Part shown: positions 22,116-32,783 of the stretch, in pieces
Layout of the letters: every line of letters starts with the position of its first letter
Numbering within the stretch: the stretch's first letter is position 1
From: Bolinopsis microptera
Taxonomy: Eukaryota; Ctenophora; Tentaculata; Lobata; Bolinopsidae
NCBI RefSeq assembly: GCF_026151205.1
Contig: NC_087080.1
Location: forward strand, 14,643,337-14,707,336
Reading direction: 5' to 3'
DNA: 64,000 nt
Program-made: the position numbers and the translations under genes
Notes under the pieces: model-generated
Databases searched by the model: none
What the model saw: the letters and a program-made list of their open reading frames with translations, nothing else
Told to the model about the DNA's origin: nothing

Positions 22116-25045
22116 TAACTCCATGAACCTTGATTATGCATTCGTTTATGTGTAGACTGTAGCCCCACGCTTACTGCCTCCAATTCTACTTGGAACAGGA
22201 ACTCGTTAACCTTGTCCATAGATATAAGTACCATGTCCTCAGATATAAGTGCTATATCATCTGCAAAGTCCACATCGGTGATGATCTTGGGCCCCACTCT
22301 TCTGCTTTTACTACGTTCGAGAGTGAGTCCAAGTCGATCCATATCATCACTTATGACTTATGGCTTACCTCATACAATCCTATGAAACATTCATTTTGGG
22401 AGGCCAGCCCATCCAACACACCGAAAAATACTGCTATCTTGGCATTATATTCCACAGAAATGGATCTTTTACAGCAGCAAATACTGAACTGAGGGCCAAG
22501 GCTCTCCGTGCTCTCTATGGCCTCAAAGGCAATATCGTCAAAGATGCCCTCTCTCACCGTTCCCTAAACATTCTATTTGACTCTCTAATAAAACCGATAC
22601 TGCTCTATGGCTGCCAAATCTTATGTCCTCACTCAAAAACCATGAGATACCTCTCCAAAACAGATAGCAAAGCCAACCCCCAGCATACTCTCAGGTACAT
22701 CTCACAAGACCACTATGAAAGATTCCACCTTAAGTTTATCAAGTGGTCCTTGTCTGTCCATTCAAAAGCATCAAATATAGGCTGCTGGGGTGAAAGTGGG
22801 CGCCACCCCCTCTTCTTTGAAGCCTGCAAACTTGCAATAGATTTCTATAGTCGTCTTGAAAGCACTGAAAATGAACTTCTCTCCGCTGCATTTCACGAGC
22901 AGATTATGCTGGGCCTTCCTTGGTACACCAACATCTCTAATCTTCTCACCAAATATAACTTCCCCCACTCATCCTCTTCAAAATCCAAGCTCTCTACCCA
23001 AATCAGTCACAACATGAGGGAAGAATTTGTGGATACCTGGAAATCTGCCAAGGCATCCTCACCTAAATTAGAATTCTACAATCAAATTAAACATGATTTT
23101 GAACCAGAAACATACTTAGGAGTGGTTAAGATCCCTGATGCTCGGAAAAGCTTAACAAGGTTTCGTATTAGCTGCCACAATCTTTACATTGAGAGGGGCC
23201 GTTACGAAACCCCCCTAGTACCAAGAGAACATCGATGGTGCACTTTTTGCTTTTTCAGCAAGGGGCTTAAGCCTATTGAGGACGAAATTCATGTTCTAAC
23301 TGACTGTTTACTCTACTCCTCAGTTAGAGAAAAATTTAACTTCCATCCCAAAAATATTACTGACCTAGCCGGTTTGCTATCCGATAAAACACTAGACCCT
23401 ACAAAATTTACTGCCACAGCAAGAGCAATCCATTCAATTCTCTCTGTGAACGAAAATTTTACAGCCTACTATAAGAGCCCAGATTTCCACTCAAATACTG
23501 GCCAATGCATAATGCTATAGGACCTCAAAAATAGTATTATAAAACATTTCTATTTTATCCCTACACATTTGTAAATAACTAGAATTGTGTAACCTTAAAT
23601 TATTTCAGAATTATAACTATTGTGAATTCAATAAAATAATTATCACTTTTGTATCCTTGTATCCTTGTATCCTTGTATCCTACAGTAGTCGATGGCTATT
23701 GCAAAGAGGTAAGGTGGTAAGGTATCATCCTCAATCCTGTAACACACCTGCTAGTATCTCGAACAATTCCGTTTCTCCGTCTGGAGTTAGGACTTTGGCC
23801 ATTATCTTCTCGTACATGAGCCGTATAAGCTCTACAATTTTGACTGGAATGCTGTAAGCTTCTAGAATGTTGAGTATTTTCCCACTATGTACACTGTCGA
23901 AAGCCTTCTTAAAGTCTATAAATGTCAGAACAGCTGGCAGTTTCCGACTCTTGACACCCTCTATTAAACGCCTCAGTACCAATATCTGCTGGGCTGTTGA
24001 CCTTCCTGGTATGAATCCATTCTGGTTTCTGCGCAGAATTGAGTGATATTTTATGCTATATTCCCTAAACTTCAGCCTAGCAATCTCAAAACTTGGAGTC
24101 GCTGAAATTTTACTTCTTTTCTTTTTCTCCTTTTTAGGGAGCAAAAGTCGAGAAGTTGTACTCTTCGCATCAATGAAGCATTGATACGTTTCTGTTGATA
24201 TCTGATCCTCCTTTTCAAGTATAAAAAATCGGTTCTTAACTTCTACTGTATATCTCTCTTGCTCATCCGGAGACTAAGCTTAACCCTTGCTACAACTACT
24301 ATATGATCTGAGCCAATACTGTGGAGTGTGGAAACTACCATATGCTTCGGAGTTTTTGACGGAGTTCCGCCATTTCTTCCGGCAAATGATGAAGTCGATT
24401 TGAGATCTACTCTGACTCATGTCCAGAGTTTACCTCTTTGCTTCTGAAATCTGGTCTTTGTGATTTCTAGCTGTCGCTCCAACAGCATATCCTGTAGCAG
24501 TCTACCATTTCGGTTTGCTGGACCCTTATGGAAAGATGTCCAGTTTCCTGATGATGAGACATATGCGCATTGAGGTCTCCTACAACGAATAGTAAATTTT
24601 GGGCTGGTATCTGATCGATCACACCACCAAGGCTGTCATAGTAGTTTTCTGCTTCCTCGACAGTCGCCCCCTCTGTCGGGCTATAACAGTTGTGACTGGG
24701 TTCTCTGCAAAGTTGGCTACCATCGTCCTCCTGTCATGTGAATAGACACTAATCAATGAGTTGAATACTGTCTTTTTGTCCAAGACAATACCAACCCCAC
24801 CAGCTGCCGCCCCATTGCTGGTCCTCCATGTCGAAGTAGTTATGAGGTGAGAGCTGCCGAGATCTTGATACTCGATTTCAGTGCTATGTACTACACAATG
24901 CTCCTGAATGCCCAAAATCTGTAAGCCACTATCCCTCATACATACACCCAGCTCATCTCTCTTGTATTGTTCTCTTATTGTTCGTACATTAAGATTTAAG
25001 AGTTCCTACAACAATTTCTTTCTGGCCACGTAGTAGTAGGGTACC
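22116..25045 (-). pseudogene. APE-type LINE, broken and interrupted by another LINE
   Basis: On the minus strand an endonuclease start (NVRTIREQYKRDEL... LQILGIQEH, about 24990-24880) is followed by decayed endonuclease sequence. Then come RT motifs NGFIPGRSTAQQI, LTFIDFKKAFDSVH and LAGVLQ (24144-23731), then LPPYLFAIAIDYC. After a nested insertion (22376-23680) the frame resumes with MRxAI and reaches TDVDFADDIALIS (about 22290). The catalytic FADD box is therefore present. Frameshifts and stops between 24150 and 24600 and after GVLQ make it non-functional. Confidence 0.88.
22376..23680 (+). mobile_element. 5'-truncated LINE nested in the minus-strand LINE
   Basis: An open frame of about 380 codons (to the stop at 23518-23520) encodes the region downstream of RT: an EKYCYLGIIFHRNGSF motif typical of the RT thumb, then a Cys/His segment (HRWCTFCFF...EDEIHVLTDC) of the kind found at LINE C-termini. 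The RT catalytic domain is missing through 5' truncation. The 3' end carries a tandem TATCCTTG tail (about 23650-23680), as in CR1-like LINEs. The flanks join as CATAC / TACAG, suggesting a 3-4-bp target duplication. The ORF is uninterrupted, so the insertion is fairly young. Confidence 0.85.
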
Positions 25046-26098
25046 AGCCTTCGAAAGAGTTGGAGCGGGAGATTTGGGTGTGACCTACCAGTCGAGAAAT
25101 TAAGGTGTGTGCCGAGGTAAATACCCCACACACCATGTGTTGAGTCTATGACGGCGCCCAGCCTGAATAGGTAGGTCACAAATTGTTTTGCCAGACTTGT
25201 ATAACGGGTCTTTTACCACTGCCCTGTTTTGTATTTGAGACTTGTTGCTTTGCAAATGACATACTTATTCAACTGTACTTATTCATTTTCAGGTTCAACA
25301 CCCAATCAACATTGAATTGCTTATACTCGTGTTTGTAAATATGTTAGACCAATCAGTGAGGTCGGTGAGAGTGACAGTCGCCATCAAGGTGATGGAAGCA
25401 GTATATCCGGAGAAAACTTTGATGCAATGAAAATTTTGAATATGTCCTACCGGTAGGACATATTCGAATTTCAGCTCTCGCCTCTCCGTGACCCAAATTT
25501 CACTGTTTTGACTGAATTGTTCTTCAATGACCATCTTACAAGGTCAATGAGGATGGTACAAGACACGAGTGTGGTACTCAAAGTTCTATTCCCAAAGAAA
25601 GCTTTGATAAACGGAAAATCATCAGAATATAAAAAGAGGTTTTGGAAGATTTTTTCCCGATCCATGACTCGTGCCGAAGGCACAAAAGAGTCAAGGACAA
25701 GGGTTAGCGATCGAGGTTTTTTTTTGTATATGGTAGCTTTGCGACCGTGCCTGCGAGCGTGCGTGCGTGCGTACGTGCCTGCGAGCACTGTTATCGCCCA
25801 CGTGACTACCTGCGCAAAGTTATTTTGCGTGATAATCTGAATTATATAATTGTTGGGGCGCGGCGCTGAACCAACCAAGTACATTATTAATTTCATCATG
25901 TACGTATCCCACTAGGCACTAATTGATAGCATATTATTATTATTTTGAGTTAGTATTACTATCTTGCACAGATCCGTGTCAGGTTGCATAAACAATAAAC
26001 ATATGGTTACATAGAAGTATACACGATTTTCAAATTCAATATAGAATTATATTAACTGGGCGGCGCTCGGCAGTCGGCATGTCACTTCGCCATATTTG
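25046..26098. repeat. Repeat-rich spacer upstream of the LTR element unit
   Basis: It begins with probable 5' sequence of the minus-strand LINE. A dispersed repeat follows (about 25345-25660) containing AGTCGCCATCAAGG, GGAAGCAGTATATCCGGAG and the LFPKKALINGK frame, shared with 16163-16345 and 33085-33190. A GCGTGCGTGCGTACGTGC run lies near 25760. The short frames here look like decayed element sequence. No host gene is supported. Confidence 0.5.
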
Positions 26099-26444
26099 CA
26101 TGTTCATATAAACAGTAAAGACTGGGCCGTCCCCAGGTTGTATGGAATATGATAAATATGCCATCACGGATCGGGAAATTGAGCGGCCATCCACAAAAGA
26201 AAAGCGGCCGCATTTCTTGTTGAAGAGAAGGTTTTCTGCCATCCCCTTGACCGAAATTTCGCGAAATTTTTACCAGTGACCAATCAGTGAGGTCAGGGGG
26301 AGATTTGGAGAGCTTTGATAACCTAAAATTAAATTAAAAGTTTCATCACCAATTTTGCATTACCTGTGCCTGTTGAGTGTTGACAGTCCAGTGTCCACCA
26401 TGATATACCCTCCTGGACAGTGGAAATGTAGCTGTTGTATAATC

Positions 26445-26618
26445 TGTGAATGTTTGTATTTCCATTAACATAGTTTAATACTTTCAATTACTACTATATA
26501 ACTGTTTCAGGAGATATGTTCCCTGTTTATGTGTCTTAGGCTAGTGGAGCCTTGTTTGATATCCCTTCCCTTATACCCTTGGTGTTTCATTGCTTTCACT
26601 GGTACTTGCCATTTCACA
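26445..26618 (+). repeat. 5' LTR
   Basis: 174 bp, TGTGAATG...ATTTCACA with 6-bp terminal inverted repeats. It is preceded by the target duplication TAATC and followed by a primer-binding site. Confidence 0.95.
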
Positions 26619-26632
26619 TTGGTAGCAAGGAA
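26619..26632 (+). promoter_or_regulatory. Primer-binding site, initiator tRNA-Met type
   Basis: TTGGTAGCAAGGAA immediately follows the LTR. The 8 bases TGGTAGCA pair with the UGCUACCA end of animal initiator tRNA-Met. The match is short. Confidence 0.6.
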
Positions 26633-26661
26633 GTGAACCTGCTGATTTGAGATCTACCGTG

Positions 26662-28740
26662 ATGACAGGTGAAAACTCAGAGGAGACACCTGCACCAAGC
26701 TTGGGTAACAATAGGACTGGATACAAGGCTCCACCGGCTTACAAGGAAGGTCGCTGCTATGAAGACTGGAGGTTGGACATTGATCTGTGGAGTGAGTTTA
26801 CAGCTCTTCCCAAGAAGAGGAGGGCAACTGCGTTTCTTTTGGAGCTGAATGAAGGAAAAGTCAAGAACCATGTTAGATCCTTGGGCAAGGAAGTGCTCAT
26901 AGCTGAGGATGGCTTGGAGCAGATAATAGCTCGATTAGATAAGATCTACAAGGAAGACTCGTCACATATAGCATATAAAATATACTGTAAGTTCGAACAG
27001 TATGAAAGGCGCGATGAAATGAATCTGCAGAGTTATATATCGGAGTTCGAGAAGTTGTACGACGATCTGAAAAAGCACAAGATCGAGCTGCCAGAAGAAG
27101 TACTTGCATATAGAGTATTGAACAGTGCCAAGCTGGCACCAGAGAAAGTCGATCTTGCATTGGCAACTGTGAAGAGTATGACCTATGCAGAGATGGCAAA
27201 AACGATAGGGAAAATCTTCACACGACTCCCAAACACCGACAGTCAGCAACACGGAAGTGAAACTACTGTGATAAAGAGTGAGCCAGAAGAGTGTAACTTT
27301 ACCTACAACAACAACTGGAGACGAGACTCTAGAGGAGGTTCAAGAAGTTCAGGGAGTTACAGTGGTCCGTACAGAAATAACCGAGGAACCAACAGAGGAA
27401 ATTCATTTCCATATAATTCAGGAGATGCTAGAACCAGGTTCAATAGCGGCTGTTTTGAGTGTGGAGAAAAGGGCCATATTGTTCGTTTTTGTCCAAAGAA
27501 AGCAAGAGGTGCTCAGTACTTCGCGGAGGAAGAAATGGAATCAGAGAACTCTGGAAGCGCCTACGTGACTCTGATGATAGAAGAAACCACCTGCACCCTC
27601 ATTCAGGAGAAGCCCGATTTCAGCTCCCTAGTGTTCGAGACACTATCGTGTGCAGTCATTGATTCTGGCTGCACAAAGACTGTGGTTGGAAGAAACTGGG
27701 TTGAACAGTATGCAGAAACATTGGGAGAAGAAGAAAGACGGATGATGACTCCAACTGAATGTGCAACCCCTTTCAAGTTCGGAGATGGTAAGAAGGTGAC
27801 CTCAGTTGAAAAGATAAAGATACCAGGGAGGATAGGGACGCAGAAAATACTCATCGATGCAAATGTTGTGAGTTGTGACTTACCCCTACTATTGAGCAAA
27901 CCCTCTTTGAAGAAGGCAGGAGCAGTAATTGACTTAACCAAAGACATAATGATGTTCAACGGAGAACAGGTCAAATTGCTTGAGTGTAAGTCAGGACATT
28001 ACTGTGTACCCCTGTGCAACAGAAGGAGATGTCTCAGCGACTCAAGTGTGCAGTTGGTATTGACAGTTACTGAAGATACTATGGGTGGCACAGATGAAAA
28101 AGAAATGAAAAAGAAAGCCTTGAAACTGCATAGGCAGTTTGCTCATGCTCCAGCATACAAGCTGCAGAGTATGTTGAGGAATGCAGGCTTCACTAAGAAA
28201 GAGTTTATGAAGGCTCTAGAGATAGTATGCAGTAACTGCGAAGTGTGCCAAAGATATGCTAAGCCAAAACCAAGACCGGTTGTCGGGCTGCCAAGGGGAA
28301 CTGTCTTCAATGATTGTGTGGCAATGGACTTGAAAACTGTGCAAGGACAGATGTCAGGAGGATATTCCCCGTACCAGCTTGTCTTGGGAAAGAACCCGCC
28401 ATTGCCAAATGTGGTAGATAATCATCTTCCTGCCTTGGAGGAGAAAGTTGCCAGTAGACATCTGGAAGACAATCTAAGAGCAATGAGGACTGCACGTGAG
28501 GAGTTCATAAAAGCAGAGAATAGTGCTAAAATCAAACGTGTCTTGCGGTCACAGGTCCGTACCTGTCAAGACACTGTGCTGGAGATGGGTGAAAAGGTTT
28601 TCTATAAGAGAAACAATTCTGACAGATGGAGTGGACCTGGTGTTGTGATAGGACGTGAGAAGACGACCCAAGATCAAGAGAAGCATCAATTTGTTTCACC
28701 CGAAAGTAATGATGGTAGGTACAGAAAAAAGGATGGTTGA
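26662..28740 (+). CDS. Retrotransposon Gag-protease-(partial) integrase polyprotein
   Basis: About 692 codons from the first ATG. In order: a Gag region (YKAPPAYKEGRCYEDWRLD onward); an Arg/Gly/Ser-rich linker; a CCHC zinc knuckle C-F-E-C-G-E-K-G-H-I-V-R-F-C (codons from 27451); an aspartic protease centre VIDSGCTKTVVG (27658); and a Copia-type pre-integrase domain LHRQFAHAPAYKLQ...CSNCEVCQRY. The integrase core starts (VAMDLK, the first catalytic Asp) but then jumps to its C-terminal edge (GGYSPYQLVLG), losing the remaining catalytic acids. A RWSGPGVVIG motif follows. The frame ends about 15 residues after that homology, in sequence that looks frameshifted. It can package but could not integrate by itself. 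Confidence 0.9.
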   Translation: MTGENSEETPAPSLGNNRTGYKAPPAYKEGRCYEDWRLDIDLWSEFTALPKKRRATAFLLELNEGKVKNHVRSLGKEVLIAEDGLEQIIARLDKIYKEDSSHIAYKIYCKFEQYERRDEMNLQSYISEFEKLYDDLKKHKIELPEEVLAYRVLNSAKLAPEKVDLALATVKSMTYAEMAKTIGKIFTRLPNTDSQQHGSETTVIKSEPEECNFTYNNNWRRDSRGGSRSSGSYSGPYRNNRGTNRGNSFPYNSGDARTRFNSGCFECGEKGHIVRFCPKKARGAQYFAEEEMESENSGSAYVTLMIEETTCTLIQEKPDFSSLVFETLSCAVIDSGCTKTVVGRNWVEQYAETLGEEERRMMTPTECATPFKFGDGKKVTSVEKIKIPGRIGTQKILIDANVVSCDLPLLLSKPSLKKAGAVIDLTKDIMMFNGEQVKLLECKSGHYCVPLCNRRRCLSDSSVQLVLTVTEDTMGGTDEKEMKKKALKLHRQFAHAPAYKLQSMLRNAGFTKKEFMKALEIVCSNCEVCQRYAKPKPRPVVGLPRGTVFNDCVAMDLKTVQGQMSGGYSPYQLVLGKNPPLPNVVDNHLPALEEKVASRHLEDNLRAMRTAREEFIKAENSAKIKRVLRSQVRTCQDTVLEMGEKVFYKRNNSDRWSGPGVVIGREKTTQDQEKHQFVSPESNDGRYRKKDG

Positions 28741-29404
28741 CGAAGATCAGACTCCAAGATACTTTTCTGAAGAAGTTTCACTTGAGCAGAGAGCTTCTAG
28801 AGAGAAAGAGTTGAGAATTCCTACGACAAGCACGGTAGTAACTGCTGACACCCGAGAGTTGGTAACTCAAGTCATAGTGCCTACGGCAAGTAGACAACAA
28901 GAGTCTGTAGAAAAGATAGAGCTCTATCACAGTAGAGCAGGAAAAGCCTCTGGAAAATATGCTAAGTGTCTGAACATTCAGCTCGATGGGGAAAGCACTA
29001 CCCAATGTGTGGACTGGTCTGAGCTTGCTTCCGAGTGGCACGCTGATCCAGAACAAGAGCAAGAACAAGAGCATGAAGTCATGTTCACCAATGGAGAGAT
29101 GTCTGAGGCAACGTTTTAACCTACGTGGGACTATTGAGGATGGGAAACTTCCCAAAGCTGTATCAGCTTTATTGTTCAATGGAATTTAGAACGCTTATTT
29201 GTTGGTTCCAAAAACAATTGAATTATTAAATGAATTTTATGTGTGATGTATTAGTTCGTATTCGAGCGTTTTTTAAGAGTTTTTAAAGAGTTGAATAAAG
29301 GTATATATTTATTATTTTTATCATAATTACAATTTATTGGTCTCATTCGAGCACGAGCATTTTTATCTATTTAAGTGTTTATTAAAGAGAAAGAAAGGGG
29401 AGAT
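28741..29404 (+). pseudogene. Frameshifted post-integrase remnant of the LTR element
   Basis: A second frame (28655-29119) carries on with a polar, Glu/Ser-rich sequence such as normally lies between integrase and reverse transcriptase, ending at a stop. No reverse transcriptase or RNase H motif follows before the purine tract and 3' LTR. A large deletion has removed them. Confidence 0.7.
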
Positions 29405-29578
29405 TGTGAATGTTTGTATTTCCATTAACATAGTTTAATACTTTCAATTACTACTATATAACTGTTTCAGGAGATATGTTCCCTGTTTATGTGTCTTAGG
29501 CTAGTGGAGCCTTGTTTGATATCCCTTCCCTTATACCCTTGGTGTTTCATTGCTTTCACTGGTACTTGCCATTTCACA
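29405..29578 (+). repeat. 3' LTR
   Basis: 174 bp, identical by eye to the 5' LTR. It is followed by TAATC, the second copy of the target site. Confidence 0.95.
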
Positions 29579-29967
29579 TAATCATCATCATTTGTACCAC
29601 TGGTATCGCTGGTAACACCACACTCAACCAACTGTTCATTGCTGGCACTGCACTCAGGAGCAGTGTGTGTAGTGGTATGGGTGAAAGTTTTCATGCTTAT
29701 CTTCATGGCATCTTGTGGGGTTTATAAATGTACATTTATGATTGTAGTCGAGAAAAATTATCGTAAAAAGTGTAATTTATGGCCAATTTAACTTATACGT
29801 AACAGAAATTACCAGTCTTGGCTGCTATTATGACTTATGGCTGACCACATAAAACATTTTTCATCCTTACCAAAACCATCCAGTTTGGGTTGGTTCTTGG
29901 ACCATAGTCAGCAACTTGAAATAATGACATTTCAACAACATAGTTTATGTATACTTACTACTATACT

Positions 29968-30198
29968 GAGGGAGGGAGGGAGGGAGGGAGGGAGGGAGGG
30001 AGGGAGGGAGGGAGGGAGGGAGGGAGGGAGGGAGGGAGGGAGGGAGGGAGGGAGGGAGGGAGGGAGGGAGGAAGGGAGGGAGGGAGGGAGGGAGGGAGGG
30101 AGGGAGGGAGGGAGGGAGGGAGGGAGGGAGGGAGGGAGGGAGGGAGGGAGGGAGGGAGGGAGGGAGGGAGGGAGGGAGGGAGGGAGGGAGGGAGGGAG
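29968..30198. repeat. (GGGA)n array ending copy A
   Basis: About 57 tetranucleotide units with a single variant unit (GGAAGGG near 30070). It joins directly to the CATGTTTATATAAAC start of copy B. It is G-rich on the plus strand. Confidence 0.97.
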
Positions 30199-31142
30199 CA
30201 TGTTTATATAAACAGTAAAGACTGGGCCGTCCCCAGGTTGTATGGAATATGATAAATATGCCATCACGGATCGGGAAATTGAGCGGCCATCCACAAAAGA
30301 AAAGCGGCCGCATTTCTTGTTGAAGAGAAGGTTTTCTGCCATCCCCTTGACCGAAATTTCGCGAAATTTTTACCAGTGACCAATCAGTGAGGTCAGGGGG
30401 AGATTTGGAGAGCTTTGATAACCTAAAATTAAATTAAAAGTTTCATCACCAATTTTGCATTACCTGTGCCTGTTGACAGTCCAGTGTCCACCATGATATA
30501 CCCTCCTGGACAGTGGAAATGTAGCTGTTGTATAATCATCATCATTTGTACCACTGGTATCGCTGGTAACACCACACTCAACCAACTGTTCATTGCTGGC
30601 ACTGCACTCAGGAGCAGTGTGTGTAGTGGTATGGGTGAAAGTTTTCATGCTTATCTTCATGGCATCTTGTGGGGTTTATGAATGTACATTTATGATTGTA
30701 GTCGAGAAAAATTATCGTAAAAAATGTAATTTATGGCCAATTTAACTTATACGTAACAGAAATTACCAGTTTTGGCTGCTATTATGACTTATGGCTGACC
30801 ACATAAAACATTTTTCATCCTTACCAAAACCATCCAGTTTGAGTTGGTTCTTGGACCATAGTCAGCAACTTGAAATAATGACATTTCAACAACATAGTTT
30901 ATGTATACTTACTACTATACTGAGGGAGGGAGGGAGGGAGGGAGGGAGGGAGGGAGGGAGGGAGGGAGGGAGGGAGGGAGGGAGGGAGGGAGGGAGGGAG
31001 GGAGGGAGGGAGGGAGGGAGGGAGGGAGGATGGGAGGGAGGGAGGGAGGATGGGAGGATGGGAGGGAGGGAGGGAGGGAGGGAGGGAGGGAGGGAGGGAG
31101 GGAGGGAGGGAGGGAGGGAGGGAGGGAGGGAGGGAGGGAGGG
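30199..31142. repeat. Duplicated unit, copy B (empty LTR-element site)
   Basis: It matches copy A from CATGTT(C/T)ATATAAAC through TACTATACTG and into its own GGGA array (30922-31142). Across the position where copy A holds the LTR element it reads GTTGTATAATCATCATCAT, with one TAATC. It is therefore the pre-insertion allele of the site. The duplication predates the retrotransposon insertion. Confidence 0.93.
30922..31142. repeat. (GGGA)n array ending copy B
   Basis: About 55 units, with GGAT interruptions near 31028, 31048 and 31056. Otherwise it is the same array type as at the end of copy A. Confidence 0.97.
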
Positions 31143-31143
31143 A

Positions 31144-32201
31144 ACTGTATATTCATACAATTACAATAAGATCCAGACAGCCAACCATGAAGTTTTACTA
31201 CATGATGCTTCATGACCGCAAGCCTCATTGTACTCCTGTGTTTCCTGGTTCCGAACGAAGTAATTGTGACGTTGTTGAGATAATGCCTATTGGAACCGTA
31301 GGAACTGTTGGAACTATTGGGATATTTGTCTATAAATAGGAAAAACACGCTAAAAAACTGTTAGTGTTACTTAATTGACTTAAAGTTAAATAGTATATTT
31401 ATTGATAAACGTTAATTGAACAAATCGTTTCCCTCGACTTCTTTAACCTACAACATCAACAATCAACAACAGTACCAGTTAATACAAGGTACGTTACCTA
31501 CATCAGCATTAGTTATTAATATCAGTTATCTACGTGCTAAACACCACTAGACGAATCGTTGCACTGACCAGTAGTATCACGAACCTGGGAAATTAGTAAC
31601 CGAGAACCGTATCAGGTCTTAAGAGGTATTAATAGAAGTACCCATAAGCCTTTAAGTGGTGCTGCGACCAGGATATAAAAACACGTCAGGAAAAGATTCC
31701 GCCTGGTAACATCTAATCGGGCGGAAATACATCCTGAGGGGTAAAGACCCGAACATTCAGGGGATCGCCAAGGAGATAGGAAGACAATCCACTGTCGAGG
31801 AACCGAGAGCCTGAATCAGTCAAAGGCCCAGCAAGAGTAGGACTGCCAGCACCGACGCTGGATAGGGGACTGATCATAGCAGCATCGAATGCAGCCTGTA
31901 CAAGGGAGGTACAGCTGAAACGGCCGCAGAATTGGTGCTCGAGGGAATCGAGCGAGCACCAACTCCAAGATCATCCCCAGAATCAGCCGGCGAGGGAGCG
32001 CAGCTGGATCTAGAAACAGAACCAGTGACATGGGCGCTGTTTAGTGTCAAATCCATAAGAAACAATTTGAATTTATAAAACGGGAGTGAGTTGTACTGTA
32101 TATTCATACAATTACAATAAGATCCAGACAGCCAACCATGAAGTTTTACTACATGATGCTTCATGACCGCAAGCCTCATTGTACTCCTGCGTTTCCTGGT
32201 T
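31144..32201. mobile_element. Unclassified element bounded by 107-bp direct repeats
   Basis: The segment ACTGTATATTCATACAATTA to TTTCCTGGTT occurs at 31144-31250 and again at 32095-32201 with one visible mismatch, 951 bp apart in the same orientation. The interior (31251-32094) is unique in the window, moderately GC-rich and has no intact ORF. A fragment of a translation (LRGKDPNIQGIAKEIGRQ) looks protein-like. It could be a small LTR (TRIM-like) element or a tandem duplication with an insertion. The repeats do not have TG...CA ends, which weakens the LTR reading. Confidence 0.5.
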
Positions 32202-32567
32202 AGGAATAAACTTAAATAATGGTGAAAAGGTGAGCTAATAAATGTCAAAGCGGCTGACATGGTGAAAAATATGGTACCACTCAAACCACCCCCTTGTTAA
32301 GGGGGCCTTGTTAACTTAGTAGTTGAGTTATTTACCTACTTGCAAATCTTATATACTCCTCAAACTTTGCACCAACTTTCCTAATAAGCTATTTCTGCTT
32401 CTCGGTTTTTGTCAATAACTCGAAAAGTAAGATCGTCTCTAGGACCTTTATAGCCTGATTTACCAGAAACCCGTATTTTCGCATTATTGTTGAAGTTGGA
32501 ACCGAAAATCGGTTTTTCGTCAAAATTTTGAGCGGGAAACTTTGACTCTTTTCCCAACACACTGAAA
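32202..32567. other. Unassigned sequence next to the triple repeat
   Basis: No gene is supported. The minus-strand frame at 32389-32604 lies partly in the triple repeat and has no domain-like content. Confidence 0.4.
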
Positions 32568-32618
32568 AATTAGGCCCAACACACTGAAAAATTAGGCCCA
32601 ACACACTGAAAAATTAGG
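32550..32618. repeat. 22-bp tandem repeat, three copies
   Basis: CCCAACACACTGAAAAATTAGG is repeated three times and runs directly into a CCCT array. Confidence 0.9.
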
Positions 32619-32783
32619 CATCCCTCCCTCCCTCCCTCCCTCCCTCCCTCCCTCCCTCCCTCCCTCCCTCCCTCCCTCCCTCCCTCCCTCCCTCCCTCCC
32701 TCCCTCCCTCCCTCCCTCCCTCCCTCCCTCCCTCCCTCCCTCCCTCCCTCCCTCCCTCCCTTCCTCCATCCCTCCCTCCCTTC
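32619..32783. repeat. (CCCT)n array
   Basis: About 41 units, with variants at the right end (TTCCTCCAT). It is G-rich on the minus strand. This is the fifth such array in 14 kb. Confidence 0.97.

Larger units (their letters stand above)
26445..29578 (+). mobile_element. LTR retrotransposon, Copia-like, internally deleted
   Basis: Two 174-bp LTRs (26445-26618, 29405-29578) look identical and begin TGTGAA and end TTCACA. The insertion is flanked by TAATC on both sides (26440-26444, 29579-29583). Directly after the 5' LTR is TGGTAGCA, complementary to the 3' end of animal initiator tRNA-Met, a plausible primer site. A purine tract (AGAGAAAGAAAGGGGAGA, about 29386-29403) precedes the 3' LTR. The body encodes Gag, protease and parts of integrase but no reverse transcriptase or RNase H. 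Identical LTRs imply recent insertion, so it probably moved using enzymes from a complete relative. Confidence 0.95.
26099..30198. repeat. Duplicated unit, copy A (filled by an LTR retrotransposon)
   Basis: The unit begins CATGTTCATATAAACAGT and ends in a GGGA array. It matches copy B (30199-31142) along its length. The difference is the 3,134-bp LTR element at 26445-29578 plus its 5-bp target duplication, together with a 7-bp difference near 26375 and a few substitutions. Removing the element leaves about 965 bp including the array. Confidence 0.93.

Noticed and set aside
25508-25840. 110-codon plus-strand ORF
   Set aside because: Its first part is the dispersed repeat frame and the rest is a GCGTGCGT-rich run. 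There is no independent evidence of a gene.
29837-31339. GGRE/PPSL repeat ORFs on both strands
   Set aside because: These are translations of the GGGA tetranucleotide arrays, open in several frames merely because the unit lacks stops.
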